A stretch of DNA of 64,000 bases from Micromussa lordhowensis (Eukaryota > Cnidaria > Anthozoa > Scleractinia > Lobophylliidae). The stretch lies in assembly GCA_964020085.1 (NCBI GenBank), contig OZ026601.1:30728318-30792317 (forward strand), in the 5' to 3' direction. The notes under the pieces are model-generated. The model did no database searches. It was not told the DNA's origin and was given only the letters and a program-made list of their open reading frames with translations. The position numbers and the translations under genes were made by a program. Below, in pieces: positions 34,901 through 51,000 of the stretch. The first letter of the stretch is position 1. Every line of letters starts with the position of its first letter.

Positions 34901-37900
34901 AGGGTCTAAATACAAATGAATGACTGTCTACTGAAACACTTTTCAAAGCCATTAGAACTGGCAATACGCGCAACTACGCGCAACTGCGTGCATGAGGGTA
35001 CGTGCAAACAGAACAATTGTATCCTCCCAAATGAATTATCACGTGATCTGAATTGGGTGGCAGCAAGGATGTAAACACGTTAGCCGAATACGTCTATTGC
35101 GTAGTGGCATAGCTGTAAAAAGTGCTGAAGTGAAGTTATTCATGAAAAGTGTCAAGCCCGGCTTACTCTGATAAGGTTGGCTTTCTTGAAGTTCTAAGTA
35201 CTGGGGAAGGTTCGATGGTGAGACAGAAAGCTTTTGTGCAAAGAGTTTTAAGATCTGACAAAGTAGAGATTTGCAATTCATTTAAAGCTGCTGATGTATA
35301 ATAGTGCTGACTTAACTTTCCATAACTGTTCCCCATGGTTATGGTAATGCCACTTTGGATTACAGGTGTGGTGAAATTAAAATGTTTTTGGCAGGCTGTA
35401 AAAAAAGAGGGATATATATTTTGATAGCCTTTTATAAAATACTGTGACTATCAATTGACTATGACGCTTGACAATTATTGGATGAGGTTTTTGTGATATC
35501 CACTACGAGAGCATAGCCTTGCGTGACAGAGAAAGGCCCAGAACTGGACTAGGAAAAAGTGGATACAAGCAAAACGACGCGATCCGAAACTAATTGCGAG
35601 TGTCGTTTTTTTTTTTTTTTAACTAGAACCTCAGTACTGAGTTAAATTGAAGGATCAGTTATCCGTTATTTCTCTGCAACGAGTTAATTTTGCAGTTCTA
35701 AGATCTCAGCTATTAATTTACAAAAACGCATCAATTCTCAGCTGACAGTAAAAATTTTGACCAATTCTCACCCATCAGTTAAGCCCCAATCCGACCCTCT
35801 TTTTCGTGTTCTCTACACCTCCTTTTTACGTGATTCCAAAATCTTTGTGTTCATTTGCATAAGTTTATTTATTGGGCGACATATCTTTACAGGAAACTAC
35901 ATGGTAACACTATTGCTGCTATATCTGAAGGGGCATTCACGAGCCTTAAAAACCTGCGGAATCTGTATGTTAAACGAACTGAAAGGGAAAAAAGCATTAT
36001 AACATTCTCAAGGGGGCTGACCTGATAAATGCATCAAAATCTACCAAATACAGCTACTGGCCATTTCAGTTTAATCGCGCTACTTTTCTATGATTCCTGC
36101 TTATTTTCTTATCAAGAGGCCCTTTTACAGGGTATGGTACTTGAATGTTATTTGTTTGAAAACGTTCTAACCAGGTAAAAAAATAGGGGGAAAAAATCAT
36201 TTGTCACAGCGGTATGTTGTCCGATCGCTACATTTGAGAACAGCCCAAAAAATGTGATGATGGCGGTGGTGATGATCATGATGGTGATCATGATAATGAA
36301 GATGGTGATGATAACGATGATAATGATGAGGATGATGATAATGTCTTGATGTGTTAATCCCCTATCTCCACTTGCCTTTCTAGCATATATTTTAGCTATT
36401 AAGAAGATTACGCTATCTTCTTCTAGGGATTTGGCTTCAAATGCTATTTCATTTCTGCCTGTTGGAGTATTTACGGGCCTGACAAAACTGCAAAATTTGT
36501 AAGTGAAGGGAAACTACACAACACATTTCTAATACATTAAAACATCCCAAATACGTAAATTTTTTTACACGAAGGTAGCAACCTTTGATACGCTCAGTAT
36601 AGAGTACTAAGAACATCACCCTCGTCTTCCTTGTAAGAGGAAGATCTGGGGTGATGTTAATTTTCCCGAGATTACGGCTTGCGCTCGGTTGATTATTTAA
36701 AGGAAGAAAACTTCCATGCATCGTTCACGAAAATACATGCGTCCCAGCAGCATTTTTACATCACGAGATAAAAACGAAGTTTGACGAAATATGGAGCTTT
36801 ACAGGGCTTTTCGGCGAAAATTAACGTCATTTTACTTCAGGCAGTATCTCTACGAAAATTACCCGAAAGTTTGAAAGACCACTGTTTTACCGCTGCAAAG
36901 TTCGCTCTGCTTCACGAATCTCTCAAACGAAAGTTCGCGTGACTTATTGACAGAACGCAACACAGTACAATTATGATTTCAGATGAACATAAAGAAAAGC
37001 GAAACAAAAACAAAGACAACAGCACCAGTTAAACTACACAACAGTTTATAGTTATAGGTCGCTTAATGGTGTTTCTCCTAGCTCTTTGGTTGATAAGCTT
37101 CTTTATCGCTGTCATTCTGGGCCGGGTTGTTCGAAAGCCGGTTAACGCTAACCCAGGATAAAAAGTTAACCGAAGCATTAATTTTTCTTGTATAAACGTG
37201 TTTTTTCGCTTCCTGTTTTTTTGTTTAGTTTGAGATTATTAAAATTCAAAAAGAGACTGGGGCCAAACAATATAAACAGAAAACCTCTCAGAAAAGTTGC
37301 AAAACTGAAATCAAAATTCTCGCTAACCCTGGGTTAGCTTAATCCAGCTTTGAACACCCGACCCTGGATCTTTGAGATCTGTCACCACTGAACTGTTAGA
37401 TCAGTCAAGGTCTTTCACAAAAAACCCCTAGTGTGATAAGGCATTTAGTGACATGGCAGTCTTGCTATCGATAGAGTTTGACTTGTGAAAGGCAAGTGGT
37501 ACATTGTTCCATAATCTACGTCCATGACATCTCCAAGGCAGATGGCAAAAGCTGAAAGCGAGAAGTTCGCGTGAGTTAACGAAATTTCGTATATTTCAAG
37601 TCACAATCTACGAAAATTCGCTGTTAACTTCGAGCAAAATTTGCTTGTACTGTTCGTGCATTTCACCGTGAGTAGCCTAGTACTAGTAGGTAAGTTCTTT
37701 TCCTGCTAAAGAAATTGTTAAAATGAGCCAGCTTATACATTTAGTCAGTCAGTACATTTAGCCAGCCAGTTTGTACATTTACTGACGTTTTGGTCAATAA
37801 CTTCTCGCAGGCATTTGTATTTAAACGCTGTCACATTTGTATCTAACGGAGTATTTGACAACCTGAAGAGTCTGAGGAAACTGTAAGCAAACAAAAGTGT

Positions 37901-38898
37901 TTAATCCATGGCGCTTTCTATTCGACCAAAAATTTCCGGAAATTCTATAGACCACAGATAGCAGGGACCTTAAACAAACCCACAACGGCAGCGAAAACGT
38001 CGCAAAACAAAAGACGTAATGAGTGGTAAAATGGCTCTGCAATCAATCAATCAATCAACAACTTTATTAGAGTGTCTAATCTTCTAGCTTGCCCTCAGGC
38101 CTCCTAATCGGGGACATTACTTAAAATACTTATTAATGATAAATGTATTTATTATATGGCTAGCTCCGCGAGCGGGCAAGATGAATCAAATCCTGGGCTG
38201 TGATTGGCTACACGAGCGGGCAAGATGGACCATCTTGCCCGCTTGGGACTACCCGCCTTTTCCCGCAAGAAAAATTTCCCCAAAAGCCATATAATAAATC
38301 CTTTATTGACCAAGCTTGTTCGGGCAAGATGGCTTGATATTGGCCTCGTTCTTTTTTTGCGTGTTTATGGATAAACTCGCAAAAAAAGAACTCGGCCAAT
38401 ATCCAGCCATCTTGAACTCAAACTTGGTCAATAACCCATACATACATAATAATATAAGATGATAAGATTTAACTATTCTAAAACTACTTCAAATATATAA
38501 AATATCAATATACTTCGAATATACGACCGACCGGACGACCGCGCAGCGGAAGTCAAATTTATTTATCACAGACCGAAAGTCCTACTACCAGTCAATCATA
38601 AAAATTACAATTTCCGAGAAAAGAAGAATAACCAAGTTATGAAAAAAGGGAAATTTGCATTAAAATGCTGACAAAGGAGACGTAAATGGTTTCATGTCCC
38701 TCTGAAATTGAGATTGGTTGATTTAAACTATAACTTTGAATGTGATTGGTTGATTTAAACTTCAAATTTGAATGTGATTGGATTATTGAACTCACGGTCC
38801 GATAACAAACTGTCCTATAACAACTTGGCAGGTGAATTAGTGAAAAATAAGAGTTTTAAACCAATCACAATCGAGGAAATTGTAATTTTTATGATTAC

Positions 38899-38929
<31 letters not shown>

Positions 38930-38980
38930 GAGGGAGTAATCGAGCGAGTAATTTCAAAATCTGACGAGTGCGAAGCGCGC

Positions 38981-39014
<34 letters not shown>

Positions 39015-42000
39015 TTATACTACAGGCTAAGAAATTTCTCAAATGCGATTGGCTAAGACCAGTAGTATTTCTGCCAAATTTGAAATACTTACATGTAAAA
39101 ATTTCAGTTTCCATGGAAACCTAAATGATCGAAACAATATGGCGGAAAGATTTTCAAAATTCTGTGGAAAAAACTGCACGAGCTAAAGGAAATTACCAAG
39201 ATATGGAAACAGCAAAGAATGTACAAAGATCTAGGTCACTGTATCGTCGATTTAAGGTGGAAGGCAAAGGATACAGTCCTGATATTTTCAGTGAGCTGCA
39301 ACGCGAACCAACTCAGCTGACGAAGTTCGGTGCATAGCTTTATCGTCGAGCGCTCTTTTAACTGCTATCGAAGAAGGTGAGAGATCGAAGAAGGTGAGAG
39401 AACGAAAAACGGTTCCTTTCAGTCTTTATTCAACAGTTCAGAAGCACAGGCAACCAGAAGTAAACGTCGTCCGCTGGAAACTATTTTCCGCTGCTGTAGC
39501 GACCAAAGAAACGATAAATAGCCAACAATTTTCACGGCCTGCTGCTTAAATGAAAGCCCAAAGTCCAAGTTCCACAAGCAGAATCGGTTAAAAAATCTAT
39601 TGATAAACTTCAAATGACGATTAGGCTGTTCAAAATGTACCCTTCAAAAGATGTTTACAGGTATTCAAGTACTGTTTTATCGCAGTTGAAGCGAAAATCA
39701 TTTGAACATGTGTGACCTTTGTGCGATCACATGTTTGATCACATGTTGTAGTAAAACCAATCACTCGTGCGTGACTAAACAGCGTCACAAGATGCGAAAT
39801 TTCTTTGCCTTGTAGTATAAACAAAAAATAGCACCGTTTCTTCGGGGTATTTGGGATAAATACCGGCTCGTGATATTTCAAAACTCTCCAAATATCACTC
39901 GCCGCGGCGGCTCGTGATATTTTGGCGAATTTTGAAATATCACTCGCGGTATTTATCCCAAATACCCCTAGAAACCATGCTATTTCCTATACGAATTGTA
40001 CGACACGAGATCCAATTACTAATTAATCGTATCTATAACAAATTTCGAAATCAAAAATGTCTTTTGAGAACTTCTTTTGAGCGAAAACGTCTGTAGCGCT
40101 TTTCCTAAGTTTTGAAAACTGTAGAAAACTTTGCTAAGGAAACCACTAAGGGGCGTGTAATTGACGTGAAAATCACGCGGGTGTCCAATTACAGGTGTCC
40201 GATTACAAAAAGTTCAAATCGGACACCTGTAATCGGATACCCATCCATGTGATCGCGCGCCGATTACGTGACAAATAGGTGCGCGGAGAACCAATCATGA
40301 TCGAGAATTTTGCGATAGATACGATTAATGTGGGTTAGCTCGAAGATATTAGCATCTGGGTGCTACTCTGAAAATTCGAGACCAAATAAAGTTTATGTGT
40401 GTATGTATGTATATATGTTCTTCACGGGCATTTTTTTTTGCTTTACTTAATAGGGATGGATACAAAATAATTACTTAGGGAGACAAATGCTTTTCTAGAT
40501 ATTTTTCTAGGAACGCCATTGCATATTTAGGTGACAAGGTATTTTGGGACCTGAAAAATCTGCAAGACCTGTAAGTACGAATCGATAAAGTACTGAAACG
40601 TCAATTTATTTATATTATATCTATTGTTGGATGTAGTTTTGCACGATAACGCCGCGGTTTGTGTCACCCGCCGAAGCGTAAAGCGACCTGTTTAAATCGG
40701 ATAACTCAAACCTAGTCACTGGTGATTTTTTTCTTTATTATACAATTCATCATTTAGTACTTTTCTTTATTATACAATTAATCGTTTAGTAGTTTACACT
40801 GAGGCGTTTTGCAGCTTTTCCTTTTTTCCATATTACCGGTGTTTTTTAACCGCTGTCCGTGACTCATGAAAAAAATTATCAAAACAACTGACAGATTTCA
40901 AGCTACCATTAGCAACTTAGCAAGGTCTTACAACGCTAGCTATAGAGTCGGCCGCTGCTTCCTGGAAAACCCACACTCCATTAGGTATCATGAATAATGC
41001 ATGAGTCAATATTTGGCTCTTACTAATTAACCGAGCTGGAGGTCTGTATGGGAAAATCTTGACCGAGTATTTTTTTGGTATATATTTTTAAATTGTTGAA
41101 GAAGTGATATTCTCAGCTCCTGGTAGATTTCATTATACTATCGATCTTAATGCTTCAATCTGAGGCAGGAAAATCTTTCGTTTGCTTACCTGACAATCTC
41201 TTTCCCAGGGATTTGAGTTCAAATGCCATTGTCTTTTTACCTGATGGAGTGTTTGCCAGCTTCACAAAAGTACATAGTGTGTAAGTTAGCATTCACGCAC
41301 TCCACTGGCGATGATAATTAGTTTTTTTAGTTTATCATTTCACTTACTAAATGATTCTTCACAGCTTATTGGGATCAAACGCCCTTAAATTCTTACCTCA
41401 TGGATTGTTTGCCACCATGAAAAAACTGGAGGTTCTGTAAGTACTAGCGTATTGACCGCACTGTGACAGTTGTTAAACACTAATCTATTTATTTTATCTG
41501 TATCTACAAATTCCTAGGGCAGGCGCGGTGGCCTCACGGGTTAGGGCGCTTGGATTGAGCGGTCCGGGTTCAAGGCAGGGGAAATTGTGTTGTGTTCCTG
41601 GGCAGGACACTTTACTTTACAGTGCCTTTCTCTACCCAGGTGTATAAATGGGTACCAGCAAATTTAATGCTGGGGGTAAACCTGCTATGGAATAGCATCC
41701 CATCCAGGGGAGAGTAGAAATATTCCTTGTCGCTTCATGCTACTGAAACCGGGATAAGCTCCGATCGTGTTCATCTGATTGGCTCACTCTGGATTATGTC
41801 TGTTCCGGCTTTGTTATTGGCCCGAACGATTACCTGTTTTACGGCATTGAATTGAAAACATGAAGTAAAGGGTGCTTTGTCATCCTTAGAACCCTTGTAA
41901 TAGTATTTTACAAAACAAATAATTACGATGGGGTCGCACTCATGTTCTGGCGGGACCAGCCATTTCAAGAGAAAAATAATTTAGTTGATTTCATACCAAT

Positions 42001-45000
42001 TTCCTAACAGAATCATCGTTTAAACATCACTCATTTTTTTCCTCAACGAAATTCTGCAAAAGAAAAGCTCAAGAAATCAACAGTACTGACTAAAACAAAT
42101 AGCGAATGTACAATTATACATAGTAATTAACGCACAAAAACCATAACAACGCTCGTAAAACCAGAGAGAAAAGTTCTAAGTCTCGGTGATTTGATTATTT
42201 CTTCTTATATATTTTTTTATAGGTCTGTATCTCTCAACCATATTCGAAATCTAACCTCCAAGTTATTTGCCAATAACAACTATCTAGACTTCCTGTAAGT
42301 TATGTGCAGTTGTGACGTCATCCTCTCTTTAATAAAAACGTTAACTTACTTTAGGGATCACAAAATACTTCTATCATAGATGACAGGCTCGATCATCTGT
42401 CCTTTTCTCGCTATGCAACACATAAGGCCTCCATGAGTCTTAGAAACAAAATTCTGTGTGACTATCTATCAGGTCTGCATATTCGTCTGGGATTCTAGAA
42501 GTGTATCAAGTACTATATCAAACACGAGCGACAGTGTTTCATCAGGATATCCAAACACCGAGAAGAGAGTTGAAAATACGACGCGCAGCGGAGTATTTTT
42601 GACGAAATTCGAGGTGTTTGGATAGCGGATGAAACACTGTCTCGAGTGTTTGACATATCTTCTCAATCGAAGCAAAAACTAAGGAGAAAATCGAGAGGTA
42701 AAATCGTCAAAATCTATGCTAATTAAGACCGGGTATCAAAACCTCCTTCACGGCTGTGATTTTCTTTGTTTTAGCTTGATGAATTATTAATGAGTTTGAG
42801 AATCAAAGATCCGAGCTGAGTGATTTCTTTATTTACTTGTAACTGCCAGCATTTAGCACGAAGCTGTACATGTCGTTGATGAAATTATTACTATTGCAGG
42901 GATTTGTCTTATAACAGGATTGAGCATTTACCAGAGGAATTGTTTTGCTGTTCAAAAATGATACAGAGTCTGTTAGTACCTACTGTTTCTACCTTCTTCC
43001 AGTAGCGGCAGTCGCACATGGTCCTATCTTTACCAGTAGGGCTTTCCACAAGTTCAAGTGCTCGGCAACTTTTTCACAACTTCTTGCATTTCGAGTAACT
43101 TTTTTCGTTTCTGTGATAAAAATTAATGCAAAAAGCGAAGGATGTTTCGACCATTCAGCTGTAATTTTCAAGTTCAATTACATGCATAAATAGATGGTCG
43201 AAACGTCGTTGGATAATAGCCTTAATTTTTATCACAAAATCAATTTCAACGGTGAGGTTTTCTGTTTATGTTGTTTGGCCTTCTGTTTTGAGTTTGAATA
43301 ATCTCAAGGTTCTCAAAATACACAAAATAAAAGCAGCTGTATACAAGAAAAATTCATACTTCGGTTAACTTTTAAAATCCTGGGTCAGCGTTATGGGTTA
43401 GGGTTGGGCTTCCGAACAACCCAGCCCTATTTACAACAAGTTAACCTGACATGAGCCCGCAATCCAATCGAAAACCAGCACTTGGTAAAAGCACACGTCA
43501 TCTCCATGAGCTCTGCACTTGAGCCCGAGATATGATCACGTGATACTGGTCAGCGGATACCTTGTTTTGACAAGTGTTACTTGACCATTACATGGATGTC
43601 CAATATCAAACAATGACGCTATAAATTCATGGGTTTCCTTTTCTTTTCCTCTTCTTTTTTTTCCTTTTCTTTCCTAAATGGGTATGGGGCTCCGCTCGCC
43701 CGCCTTCGGCGCGCAAGAACTCCGCTATAAGTTTACTGTGTGCGCAGGACTTTGGTAAAAACTAGTAATGAATATTTTCTAGTACAATGACGAGGAGGTG
43801 CTTCGTGGAAAAGCACTTTCTGCCAATGAATCCTGATTGATGAAATGTGTGATTGCCAAGGACATGTCCTGAAACTGTTCGAAAGTTGAACGTCGGTAAT
43901 TCTTTTCTATCCTTTGAAAATTTTCATGCCAAATTTCGCAGCCTTCTTTGTATTTTCTGGTACAGCATCTTCTTGTATTGTCAGGATTTCCGATTCAGAA
44001 ACACCGGTGATTCGCGAGTTTTCGCCGGCTATTTTGTTTTAGCTTGGATCACGTATTGTTATACCTCCCAACTCAAATACGTTTTCCGATTGGAGGAAAA
44101 CGTCTCACGTGACATGGGTCAAAACTCACTAACTCCCTAGAGAAACAACAACTTTCGACTCTCACGTGATCACGTCGTGCATCTTGAAATCGTGGAAAAT
44201 TTGTTTGCCAGCCGGCCTGACGTCAAATGTTAAAAGGAAAGCAAATGTTTTTCACTAGAGACGGCTATTATTTAAGAAAAGGGATTTATAATTGCAAAAA
44301 CATATCAGATTAACGAAAGGGAAAATGTGAACGCTTTTTGTCTTCAAGCTTTTAATTTGGCGCCAAAAATGGTTCGCCCGCGTTCGGTAACTCGTCCTTC
44401 AATCGCTGTCGCCAGGTAGGAAAATAGTCGTGTCATTTACAACAAAACATGCTTTTCCTCGTCAAATCAGACCCAGAATTCTCGAGTTAAACATTACAAG
44501 AAGGCAAAGCAGCTTAAGTATTGTCTTAATTGTTTTTTAGCTGCGAAGAAAAAGACTGTTATCGTGTCGTTTCGTTAGGAAGCTCGTTCTGTTGCTGGTT
44601 CTGCGGGTGCAGTCACCGTGTGCAAGGGGGTAAAGCTAATAATTTTGTCGCGTTTTTTTTTCTGTTTTTGAGTTATTATTCACTCGGTAGGAGGTAAATA
44701 ATGCTCATTAGCCAGAGATAGCGAGCCAATCAGATTGCTTGAAACACCAAGATCACTGAGTGTGTGTATACTAAAATGAATTATTGTATTTCAATTCTGA
44801 GACATTGGCAGCCATTCAGGTTTTCTTTCTTAAGAATTATACTAGTTTACTAAGTTTTCGACAAAGATCCCAACAAAGAGACTAAGTGAAGAAATAAACC
44901 GGTTCTGCCGCTCTAAACTTAATAGGCGAATACACTTGCGAGTCAGTATTCGAAAACTTTGCGTGCAAAGCCTAGGCTAGTTAAAAAATTGAATGTGGTT

Positions 45001-48000
45001 TAGCGTAGTCTGTACTATTATCGACAACTCTCTCCTCCGCAGAGGCTCAAAGGTTTTTTTTCGGGTGGGGAGGATCCGCTGAGTAATGTAAGTGCAGGCA
45101 CAGAGTTACAGGCGACGGCCCGAAGCGCGGGAGCCTCTGCCAGATACCACGCCCAAGATGGCCGCCATCCGGGGGAGGCAATTTCCTGTGGGCTACTCGC
45201 AGGGGTGGCTTGTGTACCTTGTATCAGCAAAAATGGCGTGCAAGATTTTGAGGTTAAGTGATGTCGAAGGTTTAGCTAAAACATACTTGAATGCATGGAA
45301 ATCGGGAAAAGTCTGTTGCTTTCATGAGAACTGTTTTCCTAAGCGTCTTTCGTTCACCTCCGAGTGGTTGAGCGATCACTATCGAATTCAACATTCTCAA
45401 GATCGCGTAAGTGGTGATGAAGAAATAAAGAGAAGAACAAAATGTGCTCAGGAAACTCATGGCTAGTGAAACTCTGAACAGGATCGCAATTCAGTCTTAA
45501 AAGAGACAAGAACAAGTAAGTTTTTTTAACGTTTGTCTGCTCGGCGAACTGAACAATTTTCTTCGCGAAATCATTGTGAAATCGAAGCTCAAGTCTTAAG
45601 TTGCATTGAGCTTAATCTTAGCATACATTTGTTTAAAGGAAAGTAATTTTTTCTCTTTTACATCTGCGGTGATGGATAAATCTCTTTGCAGATTACATAT
45701 ATAGATGTAGATGTAGATAACAATACGATTTCAGTGGTGAGAACCAAACGATGATTAAGCTTATCCTTTTGTTTACTTCGTTTTATTAACGGCATTTTTA
45801 CAGAAGTTCTAAATTTAACGTTTGCAAATAATAGGAAAAAATAAATATAAGATATATAGATTGCAAGACTTTATTTAAGTTGAAATTTACCTTGAAGAGA
45901 GAGCTCTTGAAGAGGACATTCCAGCTGATCCGAATCGTTCGCCATATTATTGTTTTTAGGACATGCAAGACTACCCCTCACGGGTTTCAGGGAGGCCTTC
46001 GAAGTAAAACAGTTTTGCTTCTTTTCTTGGAAAATACGAAACTAGGTAACAAAAAAACTAATGCAAACTGTAGCGACATAATTAGCAATGAGTTTCTGTG
46101 AGTTTCAAGCTGTCAAATGAAGCCAAAGCCGAGAAATCCATCGATGTACGAGAAAACGACAAGGATGTACGAGAAATCGACGTACATCTGGCAGAGGTTC
46201 TCCGCCTGATCGAGGCATTCGACTTTCTGCCTGCGGTACACTTCGCACAGCGGATTGATATAACGAATGCTTGAACCTCTGCGGAGGAGAGAGTATCGAC
46301 AACGTTACGCGTCGTCACAGTGGTTGCGTGACACATTGACGCGAGCTGCGTTGTCTGGACTCTTATCGACAACGGCAAATTAGCCAATCAGATTGCGAGA
46401 TTAGTAGCAATTGCAGTAAAAATGGCGTTAGCACCCCGCCCCACTGAAAGCATCCAAATTCGAAGGAATGCTACCAAGTACCATTTTGTCCCATGCTTGA
46501 CGTCTCGAGAAGCTCCTTTTAACTCATAATCATACAGCGCTCCCTGTGCAAGTGTGCGTTCAACTCGAGCGGGCCTTTTGTACGTCCCGAATGTTCTAGC
46601 ACAGTATTGCCATCCTCTGTCCAAACATTCTATTCAATGACTAATGGTCTGAACAATTGATAGATATTTGCAGAATAACATGATACCATACATATCAAAT
46701 GGTATTTTTGCCATCTTAACAAAAGTGCAATACCTGTACGTATACAACGTTATTACTGCATTTATGTATACACTGACTCTTTATGATTGACTACGATGGT
46801 TGGTAAGAGCCCCTGCCTGTAAAGAAAGGGACATTGGGGGGTACCCAATACCTCAAGAAAAATTGGCAAACACCGAAATACCGTGTCGAAAATCGACGAA
46901 GTACCGATACCGCATTTAGATCCCTTATAATCCTTTATAATCCGCTTACTTAAAGTTGTGAACTCGCTGGAACTTTTAAAGCATGTTTCTGAAAAACATT
47001 CACCAAAAAGGGCCTTTCCAACGCAAAAAAACAAAATTCAAATTTTCCGCCCTGTCGTCGGATTCTCCATAAATTATTTACTGGCAGTGGCACTTAAGCA
47101 AAACAGGTCACGTGACATAATTTATTTCTAAAGATGTCATTCCGTACTAGACAGAAAGAAAAGAAATGCTAGTATGTTTCTAACTTTGCAGGAGTCATGA
47201 CAATGGGGAAGCCATATAGCTTACTATGCTTCAGTTTTAATCTTTAATTTTTAATTCTTTATACACGGTAAAAAATTCACCAGGGTTTAAAAATCCATTA
47301 CTACAATTCATCTACTCTATATACAACCCGATTGAGTTAAATCGTGAAAATTAACAAAATACCGATAGAAAAACACAATAAAAATAATCTTCTTCAATAA
47401 TCTCCCTCTTTTGATGATACATTCTAGATTTATGAGTGCCAATGGATTAGAGAAAATTCCTCATCGAGCGTTTTTTCATACTCGTTCGCAGCAGTTGACT
47501 ATGTAAGTATTAATATGGACTGTAGTGGAGGCGACCTGTTGATTTTCTACTTTTTAAAATTATAGCTTTCAGGTGTCTTTCGTATAACAAAAGAATGTTT
47601 CGATGTAGAAGGTGATTACATAATGTCTGTACCATATATTGCAACAATGTAGCTATGATTCAAATCATTACGTACTGCTCACGACCAGCTACGTGGAACT
47701 GTCAACAAATGGCTTGAACAATGCTAGAGCTCTGCAGTTGTCTGATTGCTGTATTTTTTTTCTTGAAGAATGCTTTCGGATAACCCTATTAAGATAATCG
47801 AGTCCGAGGCGTTTAGACGTACCAATACTTTAACAGTGTAAGTTCTCTTTTCTAGATGTTAGTATTATTGTATTGCAAGCGTCAGTCCCTCGACTGAAAC
47901 AAAAGAAAATTCAAAGCTCGGAATCATTAACCATGACTTTCGTACTTAAAGAGAGAAACCTGTCACTAAATTACATTATTTCACTGCACTACTAATTGAT

Positions 48001-51000
48001 TCACCCCTTTACAATGTAGGCAGATTACGCGGATCTGTATAAGAGCTGATTGTAATGATAGTATGAATTTATGGTCGTTAATTACATTAATTTAACGCTA
48101 AAGATGATTTCCAGTCCGTAAATGCGCACTCTCGAGAGTTTGATTGCGTTTTTTGTTCTGTTCATGTAAGACATCACAAAATGTAAACATTTCGCAGCTA
48201 CTTACATGAAGCAAATTCAAAGTTTCAAAACAACCGCCATTATGGATGCGAAGCAGTCGAAGCTTTATGCTTCGTTCTTCCTCGTCGCAGCTGCAAACAT
48301 TAATAAAGCTGTTGGAAAGAAATTTGAAAGGTCTAAGAGATAAGGTTATGTGGTTCGTAACGAATAATATCGATTCACATTCCATCGAGTGGGAACTTAT
48401 AATGTTTATAAGCATTATGGTGCTGAGACTGCGCAGTACGGACTGGAAATCATCTTTACTATAACCATCTGCAAATCACCTGTTGCAGACAAAGACCCAT
48501 TACACGACATAGCCTTTTGCCTGTGCTCTTCAGTGCTTTAGTCTGAATGTTGGTATGTTTTATGCGAAGTAAAGGAATGTTTGTTGAAACTAAGCCAGGC
48601 ATACAACTTCCTTGGTAACGTACCGTCTCTTCCTGACAGATTTTTACTCCGGACGAAGTTGAAGACACTGAGCTTGGAGTCCTTTAGCGGCCTTGGTGGT
48701 CTAGAATCTCAACTGTGACGTATTCCACTTACCTGAGCAAAGAGCACATTGCACTTCTCGAACACTGCTTAATTAATACCGGATAAACTAAAAATAATAT
48801 TTAAATTACGTTTGCATAAATTCACACCGAGGCAGCGAAGCTTTGTACAGAGTAAACCCTTTTTGATATAAAATAATGTTAAACAAGACCGTGTGACGTA
48901 CATTCCACCTACCTGACCAAAGAGCTCATTGCACTTCTCCAATACTGATTAATTAATACTGAATAGGCCACAAACCTTTTTGAACCGCAGTAAACCCTTT
49001 TTAATACAGAATAACGTTAAACAAGACCATATCAAGCAAAATTAAAAAAAACGTGTATAGACAAACATGAACAAGGAATGGATGAATGGAATATTATGGA
49101 GCGAAGTTCATTTGGTGGGATTCTGTTTTTCATCTTTTTTTCTCTTCCGCTTAAATATGTGATATTTCACATAAACGCTTACTTGTTTTTATTTCACCTT
49201 ATTTCTTATTTTGTTGCTGAGATTCCATTGTTTTTTTTTAAGGGTGATAAAGAATAGGACGATCAGAACACTCCAGTTCAACTCCCAAGCCCAGGGTCGC
49301 TGTACAATATATTTGTCAGTAGATGACGCGAATAATACGTGAAATATTTTATTGTTATAATTTACTTCACGCGTAAAGTTGAATAATAAACCATTGGCCC
49401 CAGCCCATAAAAGTGATATTACTGGTAATTAATAGCTTACAGTAATTATGTGATCCTTACAGTTTCGAGAACGGAGAAATCAGCTTATTATCTCGGATGC
49501 TTTCTAGATTCACGGCTCAAAATATATATATATCTTATTAGACGTTTTGGTGTGTAGATCGCTGTATATTTTTACGAGTTGTGCAGTATTTTGACAAGCC
49601 CGTAGGGCGAGTCAAAATACAAACAACGAGTAAAAATATACAGCGATACTGCACACCAAAACGTCTAATAAGAGATTTGTTATCCAACGATTTCTTTTCC
49701 CAAAATTCTGACTTGCCAAGGTTTTGAACTTCACGCGGCCGGGAGGAATGAGGCGAGTACAAATACCTGTTATTTGTACTCGTTTCGCGCGATATTTGTA
49801 CTCTAGGAAGCAGAGTTGGATAATAATTGTGACTATTGATAGTCATAGGAATTTTAATATTCCTAACGTGGCGGCGAAGCACAGCAGTGGTATCTCATGA
49901 TAGGAGAGGAAACTCCATGTGAGAGACCCTTTCTAAAGTTAATCCTTAAATAAATGCATACGAATCTCAAACCGGCTCTCACTGAGTTGTCGTTTATTTG
50001 ATCATATATTCCCTGTTTATTTGAGCTGGGGCTGTTTCAAGAACCATGCAGGCTTATATTGTTATTCAGTTTCAATTTGTTATCAGGCAAACACTGCACG
50101 TTAAATGAAGAACAGAAATCAGTTATAGGCTTTATTCTACTGGACATTATGCTGCTGGCGTGTTGAGACAGTCTTAATTGAGAGAGTCAGTCTTAATTGA
50201 GAGTGATGTCTTGTAAAGTGGTTAACGATGAATTATTCTTTAATCCATGTATGAGTATAGATGGGTACAAGGGATCTCCTTTAGGAATACAAGTCAAAAT
50301 GCAAGAGTAGATTAATTTACTGTGATGGACTAACAGCCCGTCCAGGTGTAAAAGCAATACTGTTCTCCTTGCAACTTTATGCTCCCTAGTCTCTCTTATG
50401 GGAAAATATCATTAAGACGCAAGGCATTACATTTTTTCATAAGCGAAGACTAGAGACGAGAATGCGATTTCAGCTTTCATGTAACTACAAAGCACAGAAC
50501 TCGTTGTTAGATAGAATAACAGTAAATGAAGCTTAACAATCAATTGGTTTTATTTCAAATCGCTGGCAACAAAAGCTCTCTGCTCTTTCTTAGGAATCCT
50601 GATTCTGAAGCAGAAGCTATCAGAGTTTCCAACATCTATTTATATACCGGTGCAACCTTAAGGGTTGCTCTCTTTGCCACTGGATTTGGAGAACTGCCAT
50701 ACAAAGTCAATTCTAAGGCGAGGTCATTTCGGCCATGCCCACTGGGAACTTTCTCCAACTCCTCCACAAGAGGGAAGGACGGATGTATAAAATGCTCAGC
50801 AGGTATTCAGCCAACTTTTAGAACATCTGCACATAAAATTGATTGAGAGAATAATTTCTTACTTTTTCTTGAGGCGTACACACTCACGTTCAAGAAACAC
50901 GGTAACAGGAGATCTATGCGACAGTTAGCCTACGGAAGAACAGCAACACCAACCTTGTTACCTAGGCTCTTCCCTTACGGAAACTTGTGAATGGAATTCC

